Positions 14,659-21,480 of a DNA stretch of 39,480 nt are shown here, in pieces (positions within the stretch are counted from its first letter, which is position 1; every line of letters starts with the position of its first letter). Below the pieces are notes generated by a model. That model did not search any database, was not told the DNA's origin, and was given only the letters and a program-made list of their open reading frames with translations. Origin of the DNA: Rhodocytophaga aerolata (GTDB lineage: Bacteria > Bacteroidota > Bacteroidia > Cytophagales > 172606-1); contig NZ_JAUKPO010000042.1 of the NCBI RefSeq assembly GCF_030503435.1, positions 1 through 39,480 of the forward strand, read 5' to 3'. Position numbers and translations under genes: made by a program.

Positions 14659-14904
14659 ATGAACGATCACAACAGCAGCCGTAGCTACAACCTTATCATA
14701 GAAGCCATCGGCAAACGCATCATCGCCTTACGCAAACTAAAAGGCTATTCTCAGGCAGAATTAGCCGAACGATGTGGAAAAAAGCCACAGAGTCTGGAAA
14801 GGGTGGAAAATGGAAAAATCAATCCTTCTATCAAATTTCTCCTTGCCATTGCCTTTGGACTAGGAATAAGCTTAAAGGAACTGCTAGATGTTCAGATGGC
14901 ATAA
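14659..14904 (+). CDS. XRE-family transcriptional regulator
   Basis: 81 residues. 'IGKRIIALRKLKGYSQAELA', 'ERCGKKPQSLERVENGKINP', 'SIKFLLAIAFGLGISLKELL' is a complete HTH_3 domain with little else. Located 167 bases after the small protein ending at 14491; the same orientation allows co-transcription. The stop is followed at once by an inverted G/A-rich repeat with an internal hairpin, which may end the transcript. Confidence 0.85.
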   Translation: MNDHNSSRSYNLIIEAIGKRIIALRKLKGYSQAELAERCGKKPQSLERVENGKINPSIKFLLAIAFGLGISLKELLDVQMA

Positions 14905-15035
14905 GGGGCAAAAGGGGAAAGAAATAGAATTATTTGTATGCTTATGTGCTGGGCGTAGATTCAAAAGCAGGCTCTTTCGAAAAGAAATGAGTCTGCTTCC
15001 ATAAAAGAATTTTTTACCCCTCTTGCCCTCCTTTT
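14903..15035. repeat. Inverted G/A-rich repeat with internal hairpin
   Basis: The arm AAGGGGCAAAAGGGGAAAGA (14903-14922) is mirrored as TTTTTTACCCCTCTTGCCCT (15010-15029), mostly complementary. Between them AAGCAGGCTCTTTC (14965-14978) pairs imperfectly with GAAATGAGTCTGCTT (14984-14998). Related G/A-rich units occur at 18103-18128 and as another inverted pair at 21184-21252, so this is a dispersed repeat family. Confidence 0.5.
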
Positions 15036-15197
15036 CAGTGCTCAAAGATGATCCATTAGATATAGGGTTTAGGTGGAAGAGATACTATACGCTCAACTAT
15101 TGCCAAAGAAAGCGGCCCCTGGAAAGTAGGGCATAAGAGCGGCTATAGTTGCTCAAGAGCATATTCAGTTTAAAATCATCCATAAAAGCAATAATTT

Positions 15198-15566
15198 ATG
15201 AAAACGGCTGTAATTGGTTCAAGAAGCTTTACTAACTATACCATTGTGGAAGATACCCTGGATGGCTATGATCTCCCGCTGATCATTTCAGGAGGAGCCA
15301 TTGGGGCAGACTCGCTGGCTGAGCGCTATGCAGAGGAGAAGGGAATACCTACCTTGATCTTCAAACCAGACTATGAGAAGTATGGAAAGAGTGCTCCCAT
15401 CCTGCGCAATAAAGAAATTATAGATGCCGCAGAAAGGGTGATTGCCTTTTGGGATGGCAAAAGCCGGGGTACAGCATACACCATCAAGTATGCCCTGCAA
15501 AAAGGGCTAACGGTTCATTGCATCCCTTACTATAAGCATAGGCTGATAGGGACATCCATTGAATGA
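15198..15566 (+). CDS. SLOG-fold protein, DUF2493/YspA-like
   Basis: 122 residues. The N-terminal 'MKTAVIGSRSFTNY' and the glycine-rich 'LIISGGAIGADSLAERYAEE' are the nucleotide-binding signature of the DUF2493 branch of the SLOG superfamily. 'FKPDYEKYGKSAPILRNKEI' and 'VIAFWDGKSRGTAYTIKYA' complete the Rossmann-like fold. SLOG proteins bind nucleotides or nucleotide-derived ligands; many occur on phages, plasmids and in defence or signalling loci (SMF/DprA, LOG, TIR-linked sensors). The precise ligand is unknown. A broken RHH gene follows 70 bases downstream in the same orientation. Confidence 0.85.
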   Translation: MKTAVIGSRSFTNYTIVEDTLDGYDLPLIISGGAIGADSLAERYAEEKGIPTLIFKPDYEKYGKSAPILRNKEIIDAAERVIAFWDGKSRGTAYTIKYALQKGLTVHCIPYYKHRLIGTSIE

Positions 15567-15636
15567 GGATAGCTCTAGTTTTGAAAAGCAGGCGAGCAAT
15601 CTCTTTTCTGAAACGTACAATATATATCCAGTAAAA

Positions 15637-15876
15637 ATGGCAAAAAAATCAAGAACCCAAGAAAGGCAAGAAGGGGATCTGGATCAGAGTAGTCTTCAGC
15701 AAACAGAAAGACAAAGATAAGCTCCAGAGAGGCCTGTACAAATGTCATTTGAAGTATCCGCAGACTTCAAGCGGGAATATAAGAGTTATGCCGTGGAGCA
15801 AGGAATGAGCCTGCTAAAGATTTTCAAAGAATCCTTTGAGCTCTACCAGAAAGTCTATCCGGCCAAAAGGCGGTAA
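15637..15876 (+). pseudogene. RHH-type small DNA-binding gene with internal TAA
   Basis: The ATG at 15637 starts 'MAKKSRTQERQEGDLDQSSL' and stops at TAA 15718-15720. The same frame continues 'APERPVQMSFEVSADFKREY', 'KSYAVEQGMSLLKIFKESFE', 'LYQKVYPAKRR' to TAA 15874-15876, so one substitution splits an otherwise intact 78-residue protein. The second part has the strand-helix-helix pattern of ribbon-helix-helix (ParG-like) proteins. It could still be made from the in-frame ATG at 15742 (44 residues). A nonsense mutation is the simplest reading. Confidence 0.6.
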
Positions 15877-16918
15877 ATGAAAGTAAATAATTGCCTGCCT
15901 TTGGTGTAACTCCACCGTCTTTAGTTCAATATGTTCTTCCTGCAAAATCAGCCATATTGGCAGCAGTTACAAAAACCGGTTAAATAAATCAAAGTTCACT
16001 TAGCTAATTTTCATGAGTTTTTGTTACTCTTCTAGAAAGCCAGAATTTGAATAAAGTAGTACATACACGATCTGTTTTAAAGTAATCTATTAGCCATAAA
16101 AAAAAGGTAAAAAAGTTAGGGCCAAAAATTGGCCACTCAAATAATTTTTGGCTCTACTTTCTGGCCCCATATTTCGGGCGTTTTTGCATGAATTTGTAAC
16201 GAGATAAGAGAGGGCCACAAAGGTATGACTTTTTGGTCTTGCTTTAACAATGTTGTTCAGGCTCTATAAGGATAAATACTTAAAGATTCGTGTAAAAATT
16301 GTACCACTTACTCGATACTTTCAGCAAACGATACACTTATATCCGGTACAAGATTGGGATACAAACCATAAGTTAAAGAGAGGACAATATACTGTCAGCA
16401 TAGGGCTTGCTCAGAAAGGGACGTTTATTTACAACTGATTTCCCCAAATATTCTACTAATTGAGTTGACTGTGTTAAAATACACCCTTTCTGTGGAAAGA
16501 CGTATCAAACAATTGTTCGAGCGCTTTAAGTAATGTAAAGTAGTAAAAGAAATTCCCCTTTGCTGAAACTCAAAAGTGTGGATACTAATTTTGCTCTATT
16601 TGCATCCTACACTTTCTAAGAGTAATTCAATTACACAAGATGAACTTGCCTGCAACAAGTCGCCAGGAGCTTTTTTTCCTGTAGTGCAAAATTATTAAAA
16701 CATGTCTATTTCATCATTTTCTTTTTAAGACAGTTCCTGAGCTCTCCTTGTAAGGGACTTGCATCCTCTGCAATAGTATGGTATATTCGATACCAGATGC
16801 CCATACTGGGCACACACCCTTTTGCCAGACAACCTCACCGCCTATGTACAAACTTCAACTAGAGGCTAGGGTTTGCAGCAGCAGTCGGGCCATTATGCAA
16901 TTTTGAAATAACGACCTA
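15877..16918. other. Kilobase without an intact gene; possible integrase remnant
   Basis: No intact gene was found. GGGCCAAAAATT (16119-16130) and AATTTTTGGCTC (16143-16154) form an inverted repeat with one G-T type mismatch. A 62-codon frame at 16250-16438 ('HLYPVQDWDTNHKLKRG') vaguely resembles the arm-binding domain of Bacteroidota tyrosine recombinases but has no catalytic part. A further stopped fragment near 16470-16533 reads 'LKYTLSVERRIKQLFERFK'. The weaker third copy of the 29.6/39.3 kb repeat lies inside (16299-16363). Probably eroded mobile-element sequence. Confidence 0.4.
16299..16363 (+). repeat. Copy C of a three-copy recombination-site-like repeat
   Basis: TTGTACCACTTACTC (16299-16313) is identical to 15 bases of copies A and B. 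GGTACAAG follows at 16345-16352 and TTGGGATACA soon after, matching the order and nearly the spacing of copy A (39293-39364). The orientation is the same as A. The middle is diverged, so this is the weakest copy. Confidence 0.5.
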
Positions 16919-18007
16919 ATGCGAATTAAATTAGCCTTTCTTGTTTTACTATTAACCATTAGCACTTGTCATAACAAAAAAGGAGAATACCTCTGTACAC
17001 CTTGCGATTTGTCTTGTGACCAACTCACTTTTTCCGAAGCTGGGATTTGCCCCCATTGTAGGATGAAACTCATAAAGAAAAGTGATTTAAAAGAGGAAAA
17101 AGAATTAGTATTGAACTTAATCCATATCCAAGAAGGCTCTGGTGAATTTTTAATTGAGGGAGGAAAATCCAATAAGGATAGACCAATACAAGTATTTTAC
17201 CATAGGCCTAAAAATTATGGGGCTCATTCTAAAATTTTGATGGTAATTCCTGGAGCCGGAAGAAACGCAGACAGTTACAGGGATGCTTGGATAGAGGAAT
17301 CGGAAAAATATAGTCTTCTTATTTTATCCCCTCTCTACCAGGAAAGTGAATACGGATTTGAGGACTACCATTTATGCGGTTTGATAAAGGGCTCAAACTT
17401 AAAAAATAGTATAGACTATGTGGAAGGTACGAACATAGCTAAACTCGATGAAGAAAAGGTGAATTTCAAATTCAACCCAAATTCGGATGAATGGATTTTC
17501 AATGATTTTGATAGAATATTTGATTTAGCTGTAAAGGCGCTTAACTCAAAGCAGATCAAATACGACATTTTTGGACATTCTGCGGGCGGGCATATTTTAC
17601 ATAGACTTGCTCTTTTTCAAAAAAGCTCAAAGACCAATATAATTTTAGCTTCAAATGCAAGTTTTTATACCTTACCAAGTTTTGATTATAGATTTCCATT
17701 TGGCCTAAAAGATTCATCCATAGACCGGGAAGCATTAAAAAATGCTTTTAGAAGAAAGCTGGTCGTCTTTTTGGGTGAACTCGATAATGAGAATGAGACA
17801 GGAGGAACTTTACTGCGTTCGAAAAGTGCTGATCAACAAGGCTTTCACAGATTGGCCAGAGGGAATTTCTTCTTTAAACATGCTAAAGAAATGGCTGCTG
17901 CTTTTGATTTTGAATTCAATTGGCAAATTAAAACTATTCCTGGTGTCGGGCATAATCATCAATTGATGGGTGATGCAGCTGGAAAATATCTCTATGAAAA
18001 TAACTAA
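16919..18007 (+). CDS. Lipoprotein alpha/beta hydrolase with metal-binding-like N-terminus
   Basis: 362 residues. A lipoprotein signal (MRIKLAFLVLLLTIST, then Cys17) exports it to the periplasm or outer membrane. Residues 24-52 hold 'YLCTPCDLSCDQ' and 'AGICPHCRMKLI', closely resembling the heavy-metal-binding domain (YxCPMHP...GxCPxCGM) of copper/silver-resistance proteins. From about residue 90 comes an alpha/beta-hydrolase: oxyanion region 'PGAGRNADSY' (111-120), nucleophile elbow GHSAGG with Ser221, probable Asp in 'GELDNEN' (about 283) and His in 'GVGHNHQL' (about 350). This is the esterase-like fold also seen in PHB-depolymerase-type proteins. Substrate unknown; the metal site may sense or anchor. 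Monocistronic. Confidence 0.8.
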   Translation: MRIKLAFLVLLLTISTCHNKKGEYLCTPCDLSCDQLTFSEAGICPHCRMKLIKKSDLKEEKELVLNLIHIQEGSGEFLIEGGKSNKDRPIQVFYHRPKNYGAHSKILMVIPGAGRNADSYRDAWIEESEKYSLLILSPLYQESEYGFEDYHLCGLIKGSNLKNSIDYVEGTNIAKLDEEKVNFKFNPNSDEWIFNDFDRIFDLAVKALNSKQIKYDIFGHSAGGHILHRLALFQKSSKTNIILASNASFYTLPSFDYRFPFGLKDSSIDREALKNAFRRKLVVFLGELDNENETGGTLLRSKSADQQGFHRLARGNFFFKHAKEMAAAFDFEFNWQIKTIPGVGHNHQLMGDAAGKYLYENN

Positions 18008-18213
18008 TGGCAAGCGCACATGATATGGTAGATAAGGCATTAACAGGTACCAGGTCTTCTCCGGCTATTACTTGACAAAATGGCCTATAATAGTCACTAA
18101 AAGAAGAGGGGCAGAGGGGAAAGAATTGTATGGTTTCTAATTCCTTAATAGTCATTCTTATCTCCTTATGCCTTTTTCTCATCTCAGTCAGTTTATGTTT
18201 TATTGGTAAGATA

Positions 18214-18265
18214 GAAAAATAATAGGGTTATTTTCCATCATTGAAAAATAACCCTATTATTTTTC
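18214..18265. promoter_or_regulatory. 21-bp perfect inverted repeat before hypothetical gene
   Basis: GAAAAATAATAGGGTTATTTT (18214-18234) is exactly complementary to 18245-18265 across a 10-base loop. It lies about 80 bases before the likely ATG at 18346. It could be a terminator for the hydrolase transcript, an operator, or the tip of a small inverted-repeat element. Confidence 0.6.
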
Positions 18266-18345
18266 GCTATAAGCGATACTCTCCCGTATACATAGCTATC
18301 AAAGATCCCTATCTACCTGACTGTAAAGAGTTGACTTCTAACCCT

Positions 18346-18648
18346 ATGTCTCATGAACTCTATCTCATCATGAGTATCTATATCAAGATAACTAAATCTT
18401 CCTTAACAGGCCAAGATGCTCTTAGTGCTCAGCTAGCAGAACTATCCACTCAAGTCAAAGAATTACCCGATGCTTGTTTGTATAAACCCAAGGCTGGCAG
18501 TCTATGGAAGTTCATCCAACTTGTCCATGAGGAAAATGTGCCATTAGAAATTATCTCTGAATTAGAAGAAGACCTGCCGATCAAAGATCTTGATAAAAAA
18601 CAGATAGACCTAGCAAAGAAAAACAGAAACGAAGATCCCACCCAGTAA
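18346..18648 (+). CDS. Hypothetical helical protein
   Basis: 100 residues from the ATG at 18346. The frame is open further upstream to a TTG at 18241, but that start would lie inside the hairpin arm. The protein has two helical stretches ('GQDALSAQLAELSTQVKELP' and 'NVPLEIISELEEDLPIKDLD') and a basic/acidic tail. Some phrases (GSLWKFIQLV) suggest a compact helical bundle. No family recognised. It is isolated between the hydrolase gene and the minus-strand outer-membrane gene. Confidence 0.45.
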   Translation: MSHELYLIMSIYIKITKSSLTGQDALSAQLAELSTQVKELPDACLYKPKAGSLWKFIQLVHEENVPLEIISELEEDLPIKDLDKKQIDLAKKNRNEDPTQ

Positions 18649-18825
18649 TTTTATGTGCCCTTTGGTTAAACTGATTGTTTGAAAAAAGGGCATACTTACT
18701 GCTGCCAGGTAGGGTAATTTATCAGCCATTCATGGGTAAGAAAGACAGGTTTCTTTCGCTAGGTAAGCAAAGGAAACCTGTAAAACTAACTTCTATGGTA
18801 TATATGTCTGTCTATTAGTGAGCGG

Positions 18826-19506
18826 CTAAAAACCAAACCCGATGTATAGTTGGGCAACAGAATTTCTAGAATCATTGGTTAACGTACCGGCTATACCGCT
18901 GTCGCCAACTTTGCGTAAGCCATAATTGTAGCGGGCCCCTATCATAAATTTATTAATATCTACCCCTATGCCTCCAACTAAACCGTAATCCATTCGGTTG
19001 AAATTATCTGCATTTAAGTCAGTAATTTCATTCGAATTCAGATCAGCTGATTTAAGATCCTTCACATTGGCACCTGCCAGGTAGGAAATATAGGGTCCGC
19101 CATGAAGCTGGACAGGCCCCAGGTTGGCTACTAAAGCAATCGGCACTTGGATATAATTAAGATTAAACCGCACTTCTCCCTCTTCAATCCCTAGTAAATC
19201 AGCTAAATCTGAACCTCCATAAGTCACCTTTGCACCTGTGTTGGTGTAGAGAAGTTCTGGCTGAATGGCTAGAAAATCAGTTACAGGTATTTTGCCAAAT
19301 AAGCCAAAATGGTAGCCTATTTTCATGTTTTCATCTTCTACGTTGGGCTGATTGATATAGAGTTGAGAAAGGTTGGCTCCCCCTTTGATACCGAATTTAG
19401 GACCAGGATTGTCCTCCTGCGCTTGTAGGGGAGCAGCTACAAAGAGTAGCAGAGCAAGAAGGTTCAGGAAGGCAAGTTTTTGCCAAAGGTTGTTTTTCTT
19501 TTGCAT
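18826..19506 (-). CDS. Outer-membrane beta-barrel protein (PorT/OMP_b-brl_2 type)
   Basis: 226 residues. The signal peptide is clear ('LLALLLFVAAPLQAQ', cleavage near residue 29). The mature part opens with 'FGIKGGANLSQLYI' and has alternating hydrophobic strands ('GYHFGLFGKIPVTDFLAIQP', 'NLNYIQVPIALVANLGPVQL', 'LVGGIGVDINKFMIGARYNY'). It ends on 'QLYIGFGF' with the terminal aromatic residue required for barrel assembly. This is the eight-stranded outer-membrane barrel family abundant in Bacteroidota; the specific role is unknown. Upstream on the template lies an inverted repeat AATGGCTTTG (19559-19568) / CAAAGCCATT (19594-19603) that could fold in the 5' leader. Confidence 0.9.
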   Translation of the reverse strand: MQKKNNLWQKLAFLNLLALLLFVAAPLQAQEDNPGPKFGIKGGANLSQLYINQPNVEDENMKIGYHFGLFGKIPVTDFLAIQPELLYTNTGAKVTYGGSDLADLLGIEEGEVRFNLNYIQVPIALVANLGPVQLHGGPYISYLAGANVKDLKSADLNSNEITDLNADNFNRMDYGLVGGIGVDINKFMIGARYNYGLRKVGDSGIAGTLTNDSRNSVAQLYIGFGF

Positions 19507-20031
19507 AATAGGTGGTTGATTAGATGTGGTAACGAGGAGAATCTATTGAATTTTCTTGAATGGCTTTGCTAGAATAAAGCGTATTGTTGCGCACAAAGCC
19601 ATTAACCGGCACTAGAAGGATATTAAAGGATACATAGTTAACTACAAGTGTCCTTCTAAACTATTCTTAATAAGGGCTTACGTAATAATTCAACAATAGG
19701 TTTACACATATTTATTCTTATTTAGTAACATTATATTTTTTCTCAGGCAGAAGTAGATGTGGAAAGTTCTTTGCTAACTCTATAAAAAATAAAAAAAGAG
19801 CAAGGTAAAAGAGGAAAAGATCTCCTATGCTATAGCCTTCAGCGGACCTTGCCCTTCCTGATTTGTAGGGACCTATCGTGCCGGAGGTACCTTGCCGATG
19901 CCGAAGGCTTCGGATGGCAAAGCACATCCGTTCGTCGGCGGATCAGCCACACGTCAGCGATTGAGAGAGGTTTTTTATTTGAGTATATTTTATATATTGG
20001 AATAAGTAACTTTAATTTTCATACACATATC

Positions 20032-20060
20032 AAAGAGCCCCTCCGATAGATGGGCTTTTT
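20032..20060 (+). terminator. Terminator-like hairpin 1 of the series
   Basis: AAAGAGCCC (20032-20040) pairs with GGGCTTTTT (20052-20060). One of four hairpins of the same design in this region. Confidence 0.55.
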
Positions 20061-20070
20061 GTTTGTAGGA

Positions 20071-20152
20071 TTGACTATAAAAGATTAAACGTATACTTTT
20101 GCCGATATGTAAGCTTTGGTAAAAGGGTCTTTCCATTGGAAGGGCTTTTTTT
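20071..20152 (+). ncRNA. Candidate very short transcript: promoter plus terminator
   Basis: TTG (20071-20073), a 20-base spacer and TACTTTTG (20094-20101) fit the Bacteroidota promoter pattern TTTG-N19-21-TAnnTTTG. Twenty bases beyond begins the hairpin AAAAGGGTCTTTCC (20121-20134) / GGAAGGGC (20138-20145) with a T-run, an intrinsic terminator. An RNA of about 45-50 bases would result. No homology to a known RNA seen; this may also be repeat debris. Confidence 0.3.
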
Positions 20153-20400
20153 ATTTGATAGGTAGACTGGAATTTATATATTGGGCTTAACTTTAAATAT
20201 TAAGTTGAATTACAAAGAGCTTACCTGAATCGCTGACGTGCCGCTCACCCACCGACGAACGGATGTGCTTTGCCATTCGAAGCCTTTGGCATCGGCACCA
20301 TACTTCCGGCACGACTTAAGAAGGCTTTTCAATTAGCATTTTTTTCCTATCGTACTATCGGTTTCAAACTGTTTATTCCATTTTAATTATAAATCCTCTT

Positions 20401-20430
20401 AAAAAGCCTTTCCCTTGGAAAGGTTTTTTA
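20401..20430 (+). terminator. Terminator-like hairpin 3 of the series
   Basis: AAAAAGCCTTTCC (20401-20413) pairs with GGAAAGGTTTTTT (20417-20429), one mismatch, followed by A/T-rich sequence. Confidence 0.6.
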
Positions 20431-20589
20431 TTCACTTATCGAATACCCATCGTATATAGTCTGGTATTGTTTTCATTTGCGATTGCACAAGTTTTGTTTT
20501 AATCCCATCGCTTGGCTATGGACTGTGAAGTTGCTTTCAGGCTAGTGATAGCATAAAGGATCGAAAGTTAACTACCCTTTGAATACATA

Positions 20590-20620
20590 AAAGAGCCTGT
20601 CTGATGGATAGGCTTCTTTA
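20590..20620 (+). terminator. Terminator-like hairpin 4 of the series
   Basis: AAGAGCCTGTC pairs with GGATAGGCTTCTTT around GAT. Same design as the other three. Confidence 0.5.
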
Positions 20621-20746
20621 TTGCTGCTCTTTAGCCGGAATCTATTCATAACTCTCCTATAAGGCTTACAGAATTTATCCAGCTGCTATTTGAAATGATC
20701 TTGCAAAAAGCTATATTTTGTTTTCACTTGAAAACAGGTAATTTTT

Positions 20747-20986
20747 ATGCGTTCTGCTTTTCTTTTAGAGAATGGTACCCGACTTGTGTTTGAAACCACA
20801 CCTACTAGTATATCGATCTACTTTTGTGATGAGCACTGGCATCCTGTAAGAAAATTTGCAAATATGGATTTGATAGGCAGTGAAGAGGAGTACCATGCAA
20901 ACATTCGGTTTGCCCACCAGGCAGCTCCTTTAGTAGCCGAACAATCTACTCAGCTAGGGAGTAGGGAAAGGGCTTCGCTACAGTAA
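20747..20986 (+). CDS. Small hypothetical protein
   Basis: 79 residues. The first ~55 look like a small beta-rich domain ('FLLENGTRLVFETTPTSISI', 'YFCDEHWHPVRKFANMDLIG') and the tail is polar. No family, signal peptide or membrane segment. Preceded by the structured non-coding region and followed by another gene-free stretch. Moderate coding quality; could be a chance frame. Confidence 0.45.
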   Translation: MRSAFLLENGTRLVFETTPTSISIYFCDEHWHPVRKFANMDLIGSEEEYHANIRFAHQAAPLVAEQSTQLGSRERASLQ

Positions 20987-21183
20987 GCAGGTAGCGGCCT
21001 TGTATGGTAATAGCTTGACATAAAATTAGGCTTTGATGATTTTAAAAATACGATTAGATCACAAAGAGAAAGATAAGTAAGCTCTGATAACACCCACTTC
21101 CCTTCTTGCCCATATATAAAGTTTCACAATAGGGGGAGTTTTATTAACCACCCTATTATTGTCCAACCTACTAATGAAAAAAT

Positions 21184-21252
21184 GGGCGAAAGGGGAAAAG
21201 AAAATTTTAAAGTAGGAAGACAAAAATTATTCATTCCCCTCTGGCCCCTTCC
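21184..21252. repeat. Second inverted G/A-rich repeat pair
   Basis: GGGCGAAAGGGGAA (21184-21197) is imperfectly complementary to ATTCCCCTCTGGCCCCTTCC (21233-21252). Same family as 14903-15035 and the single unit GAAGAGGGGCAGAGGGGAAA at 18103-18122. Confidence 0.45.
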
Positions 21253-21277
21253 TTTACATAATTCCATTTATGTAACT

Positions 21278-21325
21278 TCAAAAAAATGCCAAATTAAGGC
21301 CAAACGGACAGTAGTGATTTTGTTC
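21278..21325 (-). pseudogene. Rhs core remnant
   Basis: On the minus strand this frame reads EQNHYCPFGLNLAFF then stop. It matches the start of the Rhs piece at 22026-22877 (KHYCPWGLNLAGIEK) at nearly every residue and the family's 'E(E)NHYYPFGL.MAG' motif. The DNA stretch GGACAGTAGTG is identical at both places. It is the scar of a second displaced Rhs end. Confidence 0.6.
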
Positions 21326-21326
21326 T

Positions 21327-21368
21327 TATAATGATGAAGCCCAGCATATGCTGGGCTTCATCATTATA
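21327..21368. terminator. 42-bp perfect palindrome
   Basis: Bases 21327-21368 are perfectly self-complementary, centred on GCATATGC, with core GATGAAGCCCAGC. It lies 110 bases after the end of the immunity-like gene (minus strand) and directly beside the Rhs scar. Probably a bidirectional terminator, though T-runs are weak. Confidence 0.6.
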
Positions 21369-21480
21369 TATTATCTAACTAGCTTAATGTTTTTTAATCA
21401 AAACAATTGGCACAACTTAATTTTCAATCCTCCGATATCTAGGTGCGTATTACAGCTCGGAAAAGTGTCACAAATATTTT

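Larger units (their letters stand above)
19876..20314. repeat. Inverted pair of 87-bp palindromic repeats (REPIN/MITE-like)
   Basis: The unit at 19876-19962 (starting TCGTGCCGGAGG, ending CACGTCAGCGATT) and the complement of 20228-20314 align without gaps over 87 bases with 11 differences (about 87% identity). They are separated by 265 bases. Each unit is itself folded: TTGCCGATGCCGAAG can pair with CTTCGGATGGCAA, and ATCCG with CGGAT further along. The units are far more GC-rich than the surroundings. Two inverted REP-like units make a REPIN or small MITE-like element; no transposase or RAYT gene is in the window. Confidence 0.75.
19507..20746. other. 1.2-kb gene-free region packed with hairpins and repeats
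   Basis: No credible gene in either strand. It contains the inverted 87-bp repeats (listed separately), four terminator-like hairpins, a promoter-like site and an imperfect direct repeat of about 55 bp (TTTATATATTGG ... AACTTTAA ... CAAAGAGC, near 19987-20038 and 20173-20220). It is better explained as a structured non-coding or mobile-repeat region than as eroded genes. Confidence 0.55.
20987..21480. other. Gene-free stretch with repeats and an Rhs scar
   Basis: Contains an inverted G/A-rich repeat, a short Rhs remnant and a 42-bp perfect palindrome, each listed separately. Nothing else seen. Confidence 0.5.

Noticed and set aside
16250-16438. 62-codon ORF as a functional gene
   Set aside because: It ends without a catalytic domain, overlaps the repeat copy C, and only vaguely resembles an integrase arm-binding domain; treated as remnant or chance frame.
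17742-18182. Overlapping short ORFs around the 3' end of the hydrolase gene
   Set aside because: Shadows of the hydrolase frame or of non-coding DNA with no recognisable features.
19849-20049. 66-codon ORF through the first 87-bp repeat
   Set aside because: It is produced by the GC-rich repeat itself and reads through palindromic DNA; no protein features.
20228-20314. 87-bp repeats as integron attC sites
   Set aside because: They are folded and of attC-like length but lack RYYYAAC/GTTRRRY ends and are inverted rather than tandem; REPIN/MITE is a better description.
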